A DNA stretch of 64,000 nt. Source: Luscinia megarhynchos (Eukaryota > Chordata > Aves > Passeriformes > Turdidae). The stretch lies in contig CM067565.1 in assembly GCA_034336665.1 (NCBI GenBank), positions 85,947,358 through 86,011,357 of the forward strand, read 5' to 3'. The notes under the pieces were generated by a model, which saw only the letters and a list, made by a program, of their open reading frames with translations, made no database searches and was not told the DNA's origin. The stretch's first letter is position 1. The number at the start of each line of letters is the position of its first letter. Positions 1-12,948 of the stretch are shown here, piece by piece. The position numbers and the translations under genes are program-made.

Positions 1-1627
1 TTAGAGAATGGAAACTCAAGAAGTGAGCTTATGTTTAAGATTTTAATTTTTTTTGAAGGTGAGCACAGTGGCAATGCCAGCACCATGCAGCAGGCTGTGT
101 CCTGACTGCAGTTACCCTGGAGCCTGAGACCTCATCCCAGGTACACAGCCATTGACACAGAATTGGTGCTTGGTAGAGAGAAGCAGGAGAGAGAACAGTG
201 CATGGCCCAGTACAGACCTGCAGCCTGTGATACAGTCCTCCCAATATTCTTAACTTTTGTTCAAAATGCCCCCTGGAGTTTACAGAGTTGCCATTTCAGC
301 AAATGGCATTGTGCATATTCTTTGGAATGCCACATAGGTGATGCAGTCATACTCTGCTCAAAGTGCCAGTGTGAATTGGACATGGCTCAGCTGCTCTCTG
401 GATTACACACACAGGATATTTTATGGCAGCAGACAGTAAGAGAAGCTGGAGTGGGGCTAGAAAAGGGAGAAAAAACATCTTCCCTTCAGCACTGCCATTT
501 TGGTATTGCTGCAATGCCCTATGCAGGTTGCAGCTTATACTGGTGTATAGTGGAGATCAGCTTTGTAACAACAGCACTTCTAAAATAAAAACCAATATTT
601 CTCAAGTGTTTCTCTCTTCAGTGTGTTTCACCAGAATTAATACTCAGAAGCTACTAAGGAAATGTTCTAAAAACTGTAGTGGTATCACTTCTGCAAGTTC
701 CTGGTAATTTCCCTTCTCTCATTAGAGTGCATAAAAGCTTACTAAAGCCCCATATCACCTTCCCCCTAATTCTGTGCTTTAATGTCCTGTTTTCTTTACT
801 GATTTTATTTTTTTTTTACTATTCCTTTTGAATTACTGATCTGATTATTCCCTTTCTCCACACCTATGTACTGTGGTCTCCTTCCTCATGCTGGAGACAA
901 CTTGTTTTTTTTCTTATTACCAGAAGGTCTTTCTATATCTCTTTGGAATTCTTTTAAAAATAATTTCTCTTTGTCATTAAGGCTCCTCAGGTATTTGATC
1001 ACGATTTATTCTGGAGTTGTTTGTCTCCTTTAGATTGTAAATATTTTACAAGTTAAAATAGATCTGATCTCACTGTTGACAGCAGGCAGGGTTCAGAGCA
1101 GAACCAAGTTAGGCCAAGTAAATCTACCCATGAAACTTCCCAGCATTCCTCTGATGCTCCAGCTCCTTCTTGCAGCAAACATAAGTGATTTAGAAGGTTT
1201 GTTTTTAATACAGGCAAACAAACACAGCTCCCACCTAAAGAACACGTGAACTGCCCATGCATACTCAGGTTCAAATTCCTGACCTGCTGTCTCTCTAACT
1301 GCAGAGGACTGTGTCAATTCACCCACAGCCTGAGTTATCCCCAGGCAAGGTGCACTCCACAGTTCCTCCTGGAGATCATCTACTTCCTATAGCAAAACAT
1401 TCTTCAGAGTCATTATCTGAATTTGCTTCCTCATGTACTGGGTGAGCATCCCCAGAACTGCACTGCAGAGCTGAAACCGAGCTGCACTTTCTAATGAAAA
1501 TTCATTTCATTGCAAAGTTCCCAATCAGCTCTAATTTGGAAGCCCCAGCTGAGCTCCTGCTGTGAGACATATCATAAGAGACAGATCTTGCTGTGAAGGG
1601 CTGGCAGGTTGGAGGGATGAAGGCTGA
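1..1627. other. Unique AT-rich DNA, no gene seen
   Basis: I see no repeat family, RNA gene or exon with good splice borders. A 141-codon plus-strand frame at 163-588 and short minus-strand frames near 1053-1326 have no recognisable domain. Their composition (many Cys, Trp and His) is what chance frames in this kind of DNA give. Confidence 0.6.
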
Positions 1628-1733
1628 GAAGAAAAGCACAGTGGAAAGGTGAAATGGCTTTCTCAGAATCATGCAATGGGTCAGTGGCAGTTTTAGGTCT
1701 CAGTGCCAGCCACAGCCCATGCTACCTCTCACA
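1628..1733 (+). repeat. Possible ancient MIR-like SINE remnant
   Basis: By eye, the run AGTGGAAAGGTGAAATGGC, then CAATGGGTCAGTGGCAG, then GGTCTCAGTGCCAGCC and CCATGCTACCTCTC follows the order of the core and 3' part of MIR-type SINEs (gaggtgaagtgact, then agtggcagag, then caggtct, then cccatgctc). Old MIR and L2 copies occur at low density in bird genomes. Similarity is only moderate and was judged from memory of the consensus, so this is tentative. Confidence 0.3.
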
Positions 1734-4700
1734 TCCTGAGCTTACAGACACATTTAGCTTTCCCTGGTCATCTTTTTTTTTTTAAACTAGATTATTGTTG
1801 CATGTAGGTTAACACTAGGGTGCACAAGTTCAGCAGTTTTGAACCTTGCTGTTTACAAAGCATTGTGTACATATAAATGGCACCATCCAAAAATTTTGAG
1901 GTAAGGGATAACAAAGATGTCACAGTAAAATGCTTAAAAGCCAGACCCTATTGTACCAGAGTAGGCAAGGGGACAAAGAAAATCAAGTATTGTTCTAACT
2001 GAAGTCTGTCAGCTGCTCTGAACAAGGTAAGAAATATCATTCAAATTTCAGAGTTTGGAAAATCTTGCATAAGATGGTGCACCTGAGCCTGTGCAGGTTG
2101 TTAAGCCAATACCCTGGTTAGAATATGATGCCTTAAACTTTTTCAGATGCTTCCCTAAATCTCAAAGACTAAAAGAATTTTTAGCTTGAAAGCAATTTCA
2201 TTTTTTCTCTTGGCCTTACACTGACTAGGAACAGAATTAGAGACAATTTGTTGTATATTATAAATAGCATACAATTGTATTTTTTAAATTTTTCCTAGGA
2301 GCTTTCTGAAACTAAAAATTTCTCTTTGAGGACAGCTGGTCCATGCCCCTGAGGAAAAAGATGCTTATGTCAAGGCTGAGGTTAATGATTTTAATTTACA
2401 GTTTTTGTGGGAATATTGTTTTGATTCTGCAGATATCTCTATCTCTCCATTGTTTTAAAAAAGCAGCAATACTTATACAAGGTTTTACATCTTATTACTC
2501 CAAAACACGTTTAATTTTGTTTGACTAGATCATGTCAGCATGTTAATAGAATAATTGTTATTCCAAACATGCTTGGGGAACTTGAATAGCAAAGTGAAGT
2601 TTATATGTTTAATCAAATATATTCAGTAATTCCAGTGGAAAATGCAGAAGTGTTTTCTGTCAATATTTCCTTGACTTTTGAAACGAGTATACATTGTCCA
2701 AATTGTCATTCTTGTGGATCCATTTTCTATCCATATCCAAGCAATTGAATTTATTTGTATGTCTGTTTACAATGGCTGAAAAGGGAAACAAGCCCCACAA
2801 GGTCAAATTGGCATCACTTCTTGCTGGAAATGCTTTTATAGGTATGTGATCAAGGGAAGGAAACATCTTGCAGATTTTCAAGCCATGAGTTGTCAGATGT
2901 GTCATGAAACCAGCTGCAATTCCCAAAACTGTATTTTTGGATGTATTATAAAAAGGCTGCCATTTCTCTTTTCCGTCTCTCATGCAACATTTCATCTTTC
3001 CTTCTGCATGAGATGATGACTTAAATCTTGTCTAGCTCCTTCAGAGAGCTTCAAAAGAGAAAAAAAAAAAAAGGCTTAAAAGTATTAATTGATAAAAAGG
3101 CTATCCATAGTGCTCTCTGCTTTAGGAACCAAGCAGGGAACCTTGAGGTGAGAACTGCCCATGGAATGGTATTGTGCAGGCATGGGAAAGTGGCAGGATA
3201 GCGTGGTGTGAATGGGAACAGGAGCTTTGGGCAGCAGGGGAGATTCTGAGAGGACAACACAGAAGTGGGATACAAAATGGAAGGAGCTGAGCAAGAATGA
3301 CCTTGAGGGCACAGGAGCAGAACAGGGAAGTGCAAAGAACCAGCAGGACCAAGAGGGAGATAAGGGATCCTATGAGGCTCCTTGCTGCTGTTAACTCAGC
3401 TCTTCCTCTCTGGATAACATTGTGGGAAGATGCCCAAAGAGAATATGTAGAACGTGGTTTGTAAACTTTCCATATATTTATCACTAAACTCTACACATTT
3501 CCTTGAAGCAACTTTCTCCAGCAGTGACTGCTTATAGACCCAGCCAGGGAAAAACATCTGTGGATGGATTTTGGTGGGTAGTGTGGCTGGCAGAGAGCAG
3601 GTGAAGGCAGTGCCCCTGAGCTCAAGTTTATCAGGTTTGCAATTTGTTTCAGGAGTGACCCTGAACCTTCCAGGTCCTGGAAGATTTTCTGTCCTCAGGG
3701 AATGTGAGGAAGCATGGACACAAAGGGAGAGACTTGAAGTATTTCTCAGGAAGAGAAGATGTAAATATTCCTGTATATTGGCTGACGGTTTTAAAGGATT
3801 TTGCTAAATAGTGTGGTTTTATTACTTCTAATAGTAGAAAAACAAGTAGAAAAGAAAACATAAAGTTGTCCTAGGATCACAGTTGTTACACATTTCCTCA
3901 GATTATCTTAGTTGGAAACCTCATTTAGGATAAGACATTCTTCTTTTCAGCAGTATAGCTCCTGTTAAGTTATTATAGAATTAAGGATATGGTGATTTTA
4001 TTGTTAACAAACAGTAAAATATAATCCAATTTTTTTACCACATTCAAAAATGCTGTAGAACTGCTGATGGAAGTATGTTATTCTTGCTTCTAGATAATGA
4101 ACATCAAAAAAGGTTATTTAATATGAAAATTCACCTTTCACAATTATATGTATTTTCAACATCTAGTGTATTCAGAGTATTTTGTGTAGCTTTTCTGCTC
4201 TGAAAAAATGTGTGGACAAATTTTCATGGAGATAGATATAGATGATATAGCTATATCTATTTTTCTTTTAGGTGAAAGTGGCAGCTGAACAAAACCTGTT
4301 CTTTCAACAAAGCAGCAAAGCAGCAGTATAGGGCCAGAGCTGGAAGTCCTTCTGCTGTAAATCCACACCAATTCAACTAAGACCAAGCACTTGTGAATAT
4401 TAAATTCACACTAGCGTAGCTGAGAATAGAAATGGCCTTTGTTTTTGAAACCCTTGGAGTCCCAAGTGAAAAAAAAAAGGAGCAGGGTTTAACCTTTAAA
4501 CCTTTCACTGACCTTTAAGCAGTACTTTGGATTATATCTGCCCTTGTTAATCTGAAGCCACTTGCAAACATAACTGGCATTCCTGTTTTGTAAGTGTACT
4601 TTACATACATTATAGGATGGGTTAGCAATTGAAAAGTTTGGCTCCTGTTCATTCTGTCTTTATCACCTTTTAAAGTGATGCTTATCTTTGTAAACAAAAT

Positions 4701-7700
4701 TTTATAGTTAGAAGCAACACGAGAAATGCTTTGTGTCAAAGAATATAATTAAAGTGATGGCCAGGCATAGATCTATATTCTTGGAGGTACAAACCCACGT
4801 GTTGTTAAAGACATTAAATTTTGTAGAATTCTTGTATTAATGTATAACTCTATGAGGACCAGCTTTGCTAGCACCTCTTTCTATCACAGCTGAGTAGAAG
4901 CTTCTGAAACATCTGGTCAGACCATTATTTCCACTTATTTGCCTTTTCTTTCTTTCACATTATTCATATCACGGCATCCACTTTTTTCTCACATACCTTC
5001 CCCATACGTATCTTCATTTTGCTCTATTAAATCCAAACTACAGGTACAAATAACATAAAATGAACCATGAATTTATCTTGGACAAGATCTCACTCTTCTC
5101 ATAATCTAAACAGAGTTTAATTAACACTAGAAACATCTACTTCTTGATATAAATAAAATAGTCTAAAATTGGTAATTGTCATTTCCCCTTTTCACACAAT
5201 GATTGCAAAATGTCTTGCTATTCACATGGAAATTTGTCTTCTAAGTACGTCTGTCTTTAGTGGAAAAATGTCATGGGCAGAGCACAAATTTATGAGAGGA
5301 TGTATATGTTTTAGAAATAACTGCTATTTCATATTTTATGTCCATCATTTGGATCAAGAATTTTCCTGCTGGATTGTTACAGTAACACAGAGGAACTGAT
5401 GCACTGCCCCTTACATTCGAGCTGAAATATTGGCCTTAGAAATTGACAAAATTACAAGCAAGTTATTTTGCATTGAAATATGAAATGCTGAAAATTGCTG
5501 AGACAACCTAGCACAACAGAGGCATTCAGGCTGAGTCAGTGAGAAACACCATTATAGGTTTAGAAAGCTAAAAGTATGGGATTTGTTTCCCTGTAAAGTT
5601 TTACCAGGACCTGACATTGTAAAAACATTGAGTGTCATAGGCATTTAAAGAAATAGAGTTGATAAACAGAGAGCAAATACTGAAAGGTCTTGTGATGTAG
5701 CTGGTGAAAAGCACCTGTGTTTTATGCTGGATATTTATTTGAATATGAAAAGTACTATAAATTTTTTATCATCTCCTCATCTCTTGCTGTTGTATGTTGG
5801 AGAATGACTAAATCTCTGGAGAGGGATCAGATCTGTAAAAGTTGTCAGTTGTTAAGACAAGGTATTCAGTGAATAAATGAATTATTGTACTGAAGTCCTT
5901 TATTGAATATTCCTGTGTCACTGCTTCAGTTAAGTATCAAGAACACAAGCATTTAACAATATTACTTTAAATTCAAAATGCCTTGAAAGTACTGAGATTC
6001 AATTTGCAAATGTAACCAAGAATAAAACATGTGCCTTGGATTACATGTCACTTCTTGGGATGTTTTGACATAACACATTTTAGAAAATACTTTCCTGTGA
6101 CAGAAATGTTAAAATAAATTTCAGTTATCTGGGACTTCTAAGAGAGCCAGTCCAGTTCTTGGTTAGTTTGTTCTCTGCATCACAGCAAGCTGACATGCTC
6201 ACTTGTGGATCAGTGTGGAGGCCAACTGCTTAAGGCTAAAGTGCTATTGTGTTCCTTGTGTGAATAATCCTATTAGCAGCAAGGGAATATAGGCATGGAA
6301 AAATTGTAAAATGGTCAGAAGTGAGAAAATAACCTGACTTCCTTCTCTTTTCTAAAGATGATCCCCACAGTTGCTTCAGACAGACCTCTTGTGTGAGGTA
6401 CCAACATCTTCAAAGCCTCCATGTTTTTATCTCCTCTCAAGGGTGCCAAAATCACACCAGCTATTCAATATTTGTTCAGATGGGCACACTTAGAAAAGTA
6501 TATAAGCAAATCCATTCAATAATCTGTCCTCTTCATTTCCAAAATACTGGTACCAAGATAGAAAATATAAGAATACACAGGGAGGTACTTTTCTCTGTAT
6601 CTTTAATGAAAACACACTTACTCAAGAAATTCAGTATATAAGAACTACAGAGAATTGTTCCCAAAGAGGAACCACATTTATAATGGAAAATATACACCAG
6701 AAATTTAGTATTAAATCTACTTTTATTAAATATACTTAAATTAATTACAGCTTCAGTATAGAATTTTAGTATTATATGTAGTATTACATTTAAAAAAATT
6801 AGTCCTAGTAGACAATTCCTACTACGGAGTTATGCTTAATTTTGCCACTCATCTTTGTGGTGCTTGCAGAAATCCAAGAGTGGCAGCTTTAGATTTACTA
6901 ACAAACTGTCACAATTAAACTTATCCAGGAGGACAGGTACGACTGCCTGTTAATAGTAACATTCTCAGAACAGTGTGGTATGTTCACTGCTCAAATCACC
7001 TGCCTGTCCATCTAAGCCAGGCAAACACCAAAACCAAAACAAGATGATTACTTTTTGCAGTGCACCTGTTCTTAGCACATGATGAGAGGATTGTGAAGAC
7101 AGTGATGGAACACACATCAAAAACCTGTTGCTTCATGCTCTGTGACACATTTACTGTACCAGGAACGAAACAGAGAGGAGGAATTTGGTTGTTTGGATTA
7201 TGAAATCCAGAACTTGGTTCTGTAACCTGCTGATGATATGGACTTCTGTTGGCATTTGGACGTGATTATATATTCACTGTCTTAATTAATAATTATGGAT
7301 GTTGCATGACATGGTGTTAACACCCTATCTGAAAATAAAATGAGTACTGACATGTCAAGGACTTGGCTAAAACGTGTTTTGATTTCTCTCTGATTGCTGC
7401 TGGATCTCACTGTTGATCTGTTAATCATTTTAGCTTCATCAGACTGAAACAGAAAGATGGGCAAAGGCAGGTTCTGCTTCCCACAACATCCTGGGACTGG
7501 CACCAGCTGCACAAAAGGTAAGGCAAGGTTAGAAATGCACAAAGACAACCCAGGTACCAACAAACCCCTACCCACCACTCCTGCTCAAACCCTCCTGCTT
7601 TCCATGGATTATTCCCACATTCAGTGGGTGGCAGAAAACAGCAGCTGCCCCACTCCTTAGGCTATTGGCTAAGACCTGTGGGACTCATGCATTTGAAAGC

Positions 7701-10700
7701 TTCATGTGGGAAGAGAAAAAGAGACTGAAGCACTCACACCCTCGGGAAAATGCACAGCTACCACACCTGGGAGCACAGCAGGATGTGGAGCACATCACCA
7801 AATTTTGTCAGAGAGCAACACTCTTGGACTTCTGTGATGCCCCTGACCCGAGAAATGTGTTCTGTGTATAACATTCCAGAGGCAGCCCCTCGGGTGAGGC
7901 ACACACACCCTGTTCTCTGCATAGGTCACAGAGTGAGACATGAAGAAGAGGAGAAGGAGGAAGGCTGCCCTGCCCTGGTGAGCAGGTGCTATTCTCAATC
8001 TACATCGTAGTGAGTACCCCAGGAACATGAAGGCTGGAAATGGAGGAGCTTTAACCTGCATGAGGCTCTGGAGTTCTTATGCCTTTGTGTGCACTTGTGC
8101 AGGGAAGAAGCACCTAAGACTCGCGGTTCAAAATACAGATACAATTAATGCTGATGTTTGGTAACCAGCTCCTGTCTTTTGCTATGCTCCTTTGGGAAAA
8201 AGAAATGAGAGAGAGAGAAAGTAAGCAAAACTCCCACAATTTAACTTGGCTATAAGACTTGTCTTCCTCCCCTTAGAAACATTAAAATCCAAGTACATCT
8301 CAGTAAAATGCTTTCAGGAGATGGTACTCAGTACATAACAAGCTGAGCAAATAAACTTCAAAAATGAACGTACCAGATCTTAAAGCTTGGAATTTAAAAC
8401 TGCAAAGTGCACAGAAATAAAACCCTTGTGGACATGCTAAAATGTCTAATTCATTATTATTTCAAAAAAGATTAAAAAATAATTTCTTAACATTAAAGTG
8501 CAATCAAGCACTGAAGAAATTATTTAAACTTTCCATAGGAAAAAAGCACACTCTAGAATGCTGCAAGGGTATTGATGGCTATTAAATATTTACTTTTCTC
8601 TCTAGCTCACACTAGAAAGAGTAATTTGTATTTGGCAGAAACTGGCTGCAATTACATTAGTCAATCCAAAAGCCCAACTTGCTCATACAAAATGCAAACA
8701 AATTAGTTAAAATGGTCTAATTAGCAGACTGTAAAAATGCAAAGCAAGGCTGGCATAAAAATGTGTGCTAGACAAGTATACTTTTACAAAATAAACAGAA
8801 AGGCAAATATGAAATAGACTAATAAATCCTAGCTAAAGGACTATAATGTGAACCCAAATATTTAGGGATTGCATACTTTAAAGAAAAGTTTCTATGGACT
8901 CTTAATTATTTTCTTGCAACCCACATTCCATCATGAATACATGATTAATACCACAGCTGAAGTTCTGGGATTTCAGCTGAGCCCTGTGGAGCCATGTGAG
9001 GGCAGGTTATATATACACTTTGTGTGAGAATATATACAAACACAGCTCCCAGTCAAGTAAATCAGAGTGCAAGGTAGCTTTGGAGCACACAAAGAATATA
9101 GGATGTGGCCTATGGAAGGAAGGTCAAGTCATTTCTTTACATGTAGTGTATTTGCTTTTGTTTCCACAATTTAGATAAATAACTGGAAGCATACGGAAAT
9201 GTGGAAACAGCTTAGATAAAAGATAAAACACATTTGCTCTTATGAGAAATATAAACTGTGGGTATTGTCCATAAGGACTTAGCTTACTGCCTGAAAAGAA
9301 TCAGTGCAAATACTGTATTACTGTGGTCATTGGTATATTAGACCAGAAAGGGCTTTAGCATCTTTTGCTTCATAACACTGCTGCGATTTTTAGTCTGTGG
9401 GGTTTTAACTTTCTAGTTTCACACTATAGATATAATAATCCCTTGTGATTTTTAATCTGTCACATAAAATAAGCTGTTGTGAGGTGATGATGTGAATTTG
9501 TCTCATCTCACCATACGTTCCTCTGTCCTTCAGCATAGTGGAAGGCACACTCTTTCTTCTTGCCACCTGACAGATGGCAGAGGATGCGTGGCTTTGGCAA
9601 AATAGTTAGAGACACGTTGAAGAAACGGTAACCATGGACCTCCAACAAAAACCTAATGTTATTTGGCACAAAGAACCTGTGAGCAAAAGCAGTGCAACAG
9701 CAGAATTGCTCTGCCTACCCTGAAGAGGAGGTCACCCAACAGAAAACAACCCTTGGCAAAAGCAGAGCAGTGGCCACAAGGTGTGGTCATTACAGCCATT
9801 AGCACTTCCAGCACGTAAGAGCTGACTCAGTTATCTCACTGAAATGGTTGATTGTGGCACATCCACTCCCCCGTGCTGTCCTCAGATTGCCTCTCTGTGC
9901 CAAAGAGGTTCAGTCCATCACTCTTTCTCATGAAGGGTATGTATTTGGTGGGAAGGATATCTCACTCTGCAAGATGTCTCTGCTAGTTTCAGTGCCACTG
10001 GAGGAGTAAGGTATTTGTAAGGGCAGAGTCCAGTAGAGATGGAATGTTATTTGACTTAGTGCTTGACAGATGGCTTTGAGAACAGTAAAGGTAGCAAGCT
10101 GCATCACAGAAATGGTCTTTTTCACTTTCTTACCCATTGCCAGATATTCCCATCTCACAAAAATTTCTACATACTCAGAATCTTGAATCCCTCAGAGCTC
10201 CCTGGTGATGACTGGATAAAACATGGATGTTGGATATATGAGGAAGAAAAGGAAATACTGGCATTAAAAAGGGCAGTTAAGTGGATCAAAGCCTGAGGTA
10301 TGAGGAAAGAAGTCCCATCACGTGGGAAGGCTCCATCCTGCCATGAAGAAATTCCACTATTTTGTCCTGGTTCTGTTGCTCCACATCACAGGTGACAGAC
10401 ATGTGACAGGATGGCTGCTCTGTCTCTGCTAGGCTCATGCTGAGATGCCTAACTACTGTGGTTGCTACCTCCTTGAAGGAGCCATGGGACTAAAGACCAA
10501 AATTCAGCACAGTTCTCCAGGCTGGTGGTTACAATGCTTGGGGTCCTGTGTTTTGTTGCTGCCTCTACAGTCAACTGCAGCAAGCCCAGGTGAGTTAATC
10601 AACTTCCTGCCTGATGCAGGCTCAGTTCATTCTTCTCTATATCTGCTGGCAGCTCTGTTATCCCTTAGTTGCCAAATACTAGGAAGGGCACGGATTCCTG

Positions 10701-11631
10701 AGGTTTTGCAATGTTCCTCCTAGGGCTACTCACCCCCTGCATGTAATTCACTGGAGAGGGAGATGAATCCAAGAAGAGGGTGTTTCAGCCTGGTGCACCT
10801 CAGCCCATTGGGGCAGATCTCCTCCTCTTATCATAGCATCCAAGTAGTCAAGGCTGGTCAAACAGCCCAAGAGGAGAAGGGGCATATTTCTTATTCCCTA
10901 AATCTTCTGGGAATAGCAGTGCAGTGTCTGCAAACCAGCCTCATACATAAGTCAGCCTGATTTCACAGAACAGCCTGACTCCCAAACTCTACTTACTCCA
11001 GGGAAGAGACTTCTCCAGACTCAGTGACTTTAGCTCATGCCCAGGTTACATCTGGTTGCTATTTTTAGTCAGAGATGGACAGTGGAATGGGATAAATGAA
11101 GCAGATACCGTATCTCTAGTAAGCCTGCATGAAGAGATGTGAGCAGGGAGGAAAGGGTTGAGCTCATCCAGGACAGGGTAACAGGAGAAGATGCTGTATG
11201 GGAACTTGGATGGATGGGAAAATGAACACAAAGACACAGGGGGGGAAAGTGATAGGGATGAAAACAGAAGCAGAAAGGATGTAAGAACTATATCATGAAA
11301 TAATGTGTAAAGAAACGAAAAAGGCTAATGACAAGGAAGACTAATTTTATATTTTATTGCCTGAAACAGTGTTTGTAGCTGCAAGCACAAATCAGACTTG
11401 TTTCATAGATAAACACAGCATGTTCACCATGGGAAAAAAGTATGAGGAAACCAAATAAGGAAGAAAGAATAAATGGCCAGTTTTCTTAGTGAAAGCAGGG
11501 TACTGCTGGAGACCCCTGGGAACCTGGGCTGAGATCTGTACTAACATAGAATTACTCAAGCTAGAAAAACTAAACTTGCATGAAGAATTAAAGGAAAAAA
11601 AACCCTCTTGATACTCACCTTTTGATAGACA
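1734..11631. other. Long unique non-coding stretch
   Basis: About 10 kb of AT-rich, CpG-poor single-copy-looking sequence. No ORF here has a recognisable domain or exceeds what chance gives. A 14-bp perfect palindrome (GATATAGCTATATC) lies at 4244-4257. Base composition rises around 7440-8060, where a possible non-coding exon with a good donor is noted separately. Nothing else stands out. Confidence 0.6.
7459..7517 (+). other. Weak candidate exon with good splice donor
   Basis: A segment that is less AT-rich than its flanks contains an ATG in fair context (AAAGATGGG) and ends in AAAAG followed by GTAAGG, a near-consensus splice donor. On the 5' side, ACAG at 7455-7458 could act as acceptor, but its pyrimidine tract is poor. 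The frame continues through the donor to 7660 with no recognisable domain. It could be an exon of a non-coding RNA or simply chance. Confidence 0.12.
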
Positions 11632-12090
11632 TTGAGGTGCTGGAGCCTGTCCAGACAAGGGCAAAGGAGTTGAGGAAGGTCTGGAGCACAAGGCTGGTGA
11701 GAAGTGGCTGAGGGAACTGGGGGAGTTTAGCCTGGAGATAATGAGGTACAGGTGGGGGATTTTATCACTGTCTACAACTGCCTGAAACGAGGCTGTGGCC
11801 ATGTGGGGATCAGCCCCTTTTCCCAAATAATAAGTAATAGGTCAAGTGGAAATGTTGTACCAGGGGAGGTTTAAACTGGATATTAGGAAAAATTTCCTCA
11901 TGGAAAGGGTTGTCAAGCAGTGGAACAGGCTGTCTCAAGGAAGTGGCTGAGTTTCCATTCCTGGAGGTATTTAGTTGACTTTAGATGTGGCACTTGGGGA
12001 CATGGTTTAAGGGTGGACATGGCAGTGCTTGGTCAATGGTTGGGCTTGATGATCTTAAAGGTCTTTTCCAACATAAATGATTCTGTGATT
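11632..12090 (+). mobile_element. CR1 LINE, 5'-truncated 3' end
   Basis: This is a classic avian CR1 3' region. The hallmarks, in order, are: GGCTGAGGGAACTGGGG followed by TTTAGCCTGGAGA; TTTAAACTGGATATTAGGAA followed by AATTTCCTCATGG; AGTGGAACAGGCTGTCTCAAG; TCCATTCCTGGAGGTATTTAG; GGGCTTGATGATCTTAAAGG; and the terminal AAATGATTCTGTGATTGTA, which has decayed from the short direct repeat that ends CR1 elements. The copy is heavily 5'-truncated, which is normal for CR1, and it carries substitutions and small indels relative to the consensus, so it is not recent. It retains only the distal end of the reverse-transcriptase reading frame and the 3' UTR, so it encodes nothing functional. Frames crossing it, such as the minus-strand frame at 11392-11826, should not be treated as genes. 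Confidence 0.92.
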
Positions 12091-12753
12091 GTATTACTCC
12101 ATGAGAGTCTGGATAATAAAATAATAGTCAATATATTCTATTTCAATAATGACAATGCAAATAGGAAAAACAAACACCTCTACATGTCTGTGATCACTAA
12201 ATTAATAATTTAATTTCAGGAAAGACATCTTGGAGAGCCTGTGTTCAACAGCAGCAAACCCAATTAAGAACATTAGGAAAATACTGGAGAATACAGATCA
12301 GAAACTATTCTACTGATATGTAGCCTGTGGTGAACAGTCACATCATCTCAAAAGCAATATGGGTAGACCTAGAAAAATCCACTGAAAGACAGAGAGAATG
12401 GTCAGCTACATTGATTAAATTCTGAATGAGGGTGTCTTAAAGAGTATAAGGAGTCTGTGGACAAGAATTGACTGAGGGTTAACAGAGAATGCCATTTCTC
12501 CAGGAGACACAGAGGAGGAAAATATGAAATATTATTGACAATTTATCATAATGCAGGAACAAGTGGTACACAAGACATTACCAGGGAATAAACCAAATGA
12601 AAGAGAGCATTTTTTTCACAGATTAGGTAGCTGAAGTGTGAGACTCATTCATGTCCACAAGTTGCTGCAAATCCTTAAAGAGAAGTAAATTTAGTAAAGA
12701 CTTAGTAAATTAATGGAAGGCAAATCCTGAAACACCTATTGAATGCAAAATCC
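12091..12753. other. Unique AT-rich DNA after CR1
   Basis: No gene, RNA or repeat family is recognisable between the CR1 terminus and the simple repeats that follow. Confidence 0.55.
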
Positions 12754-12780
12754 ATATCTATCTATATCTATATCTATATA
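12754..12780. repeat. TATCTA-type microsatellite
   Basis: A short imperfect run of alternating ATCTAT and ATATCT units. Confidence 0.8.
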
Positions 12781-12853
12781 ATCTTTAATAGTAGCAAGTG
12801 ATGAACCACTGTGTAGTTACTTCAGTTTTCTGGAGACTGAATATTGAGAAAAG

Positions 12854-12948
12854 TTGTTTTGTTGTTTTGTCATTTTGTAGTTTTGCTGTGTTGTTTTGTT
12901 GTTTTGCTGTGTTTTGTTGTTTTCTGTTGTTTTGTTGTTGTTTTGTTC
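12854..12948. repeat. TTTTG/TTG low-complexity tract
   Basis: About 95 bases built from GTTTT and GTT units with occasional CTGT variants. The minus strand reads as CAAAA/CAA, giving Gln/Asn/Lys-rich frames at 12785-12970 and 12870-13109 that are translation artefacts of the repeat. It could be the decayed tail of a retroposed sequence in minus orientation, but no body is recognisable next to it. Confidence 0.85.

Noticed and set aside
11392..11826. 144-codon minus-strand ORF
   Set aside because: Much of it is antisense to the CR1 element.
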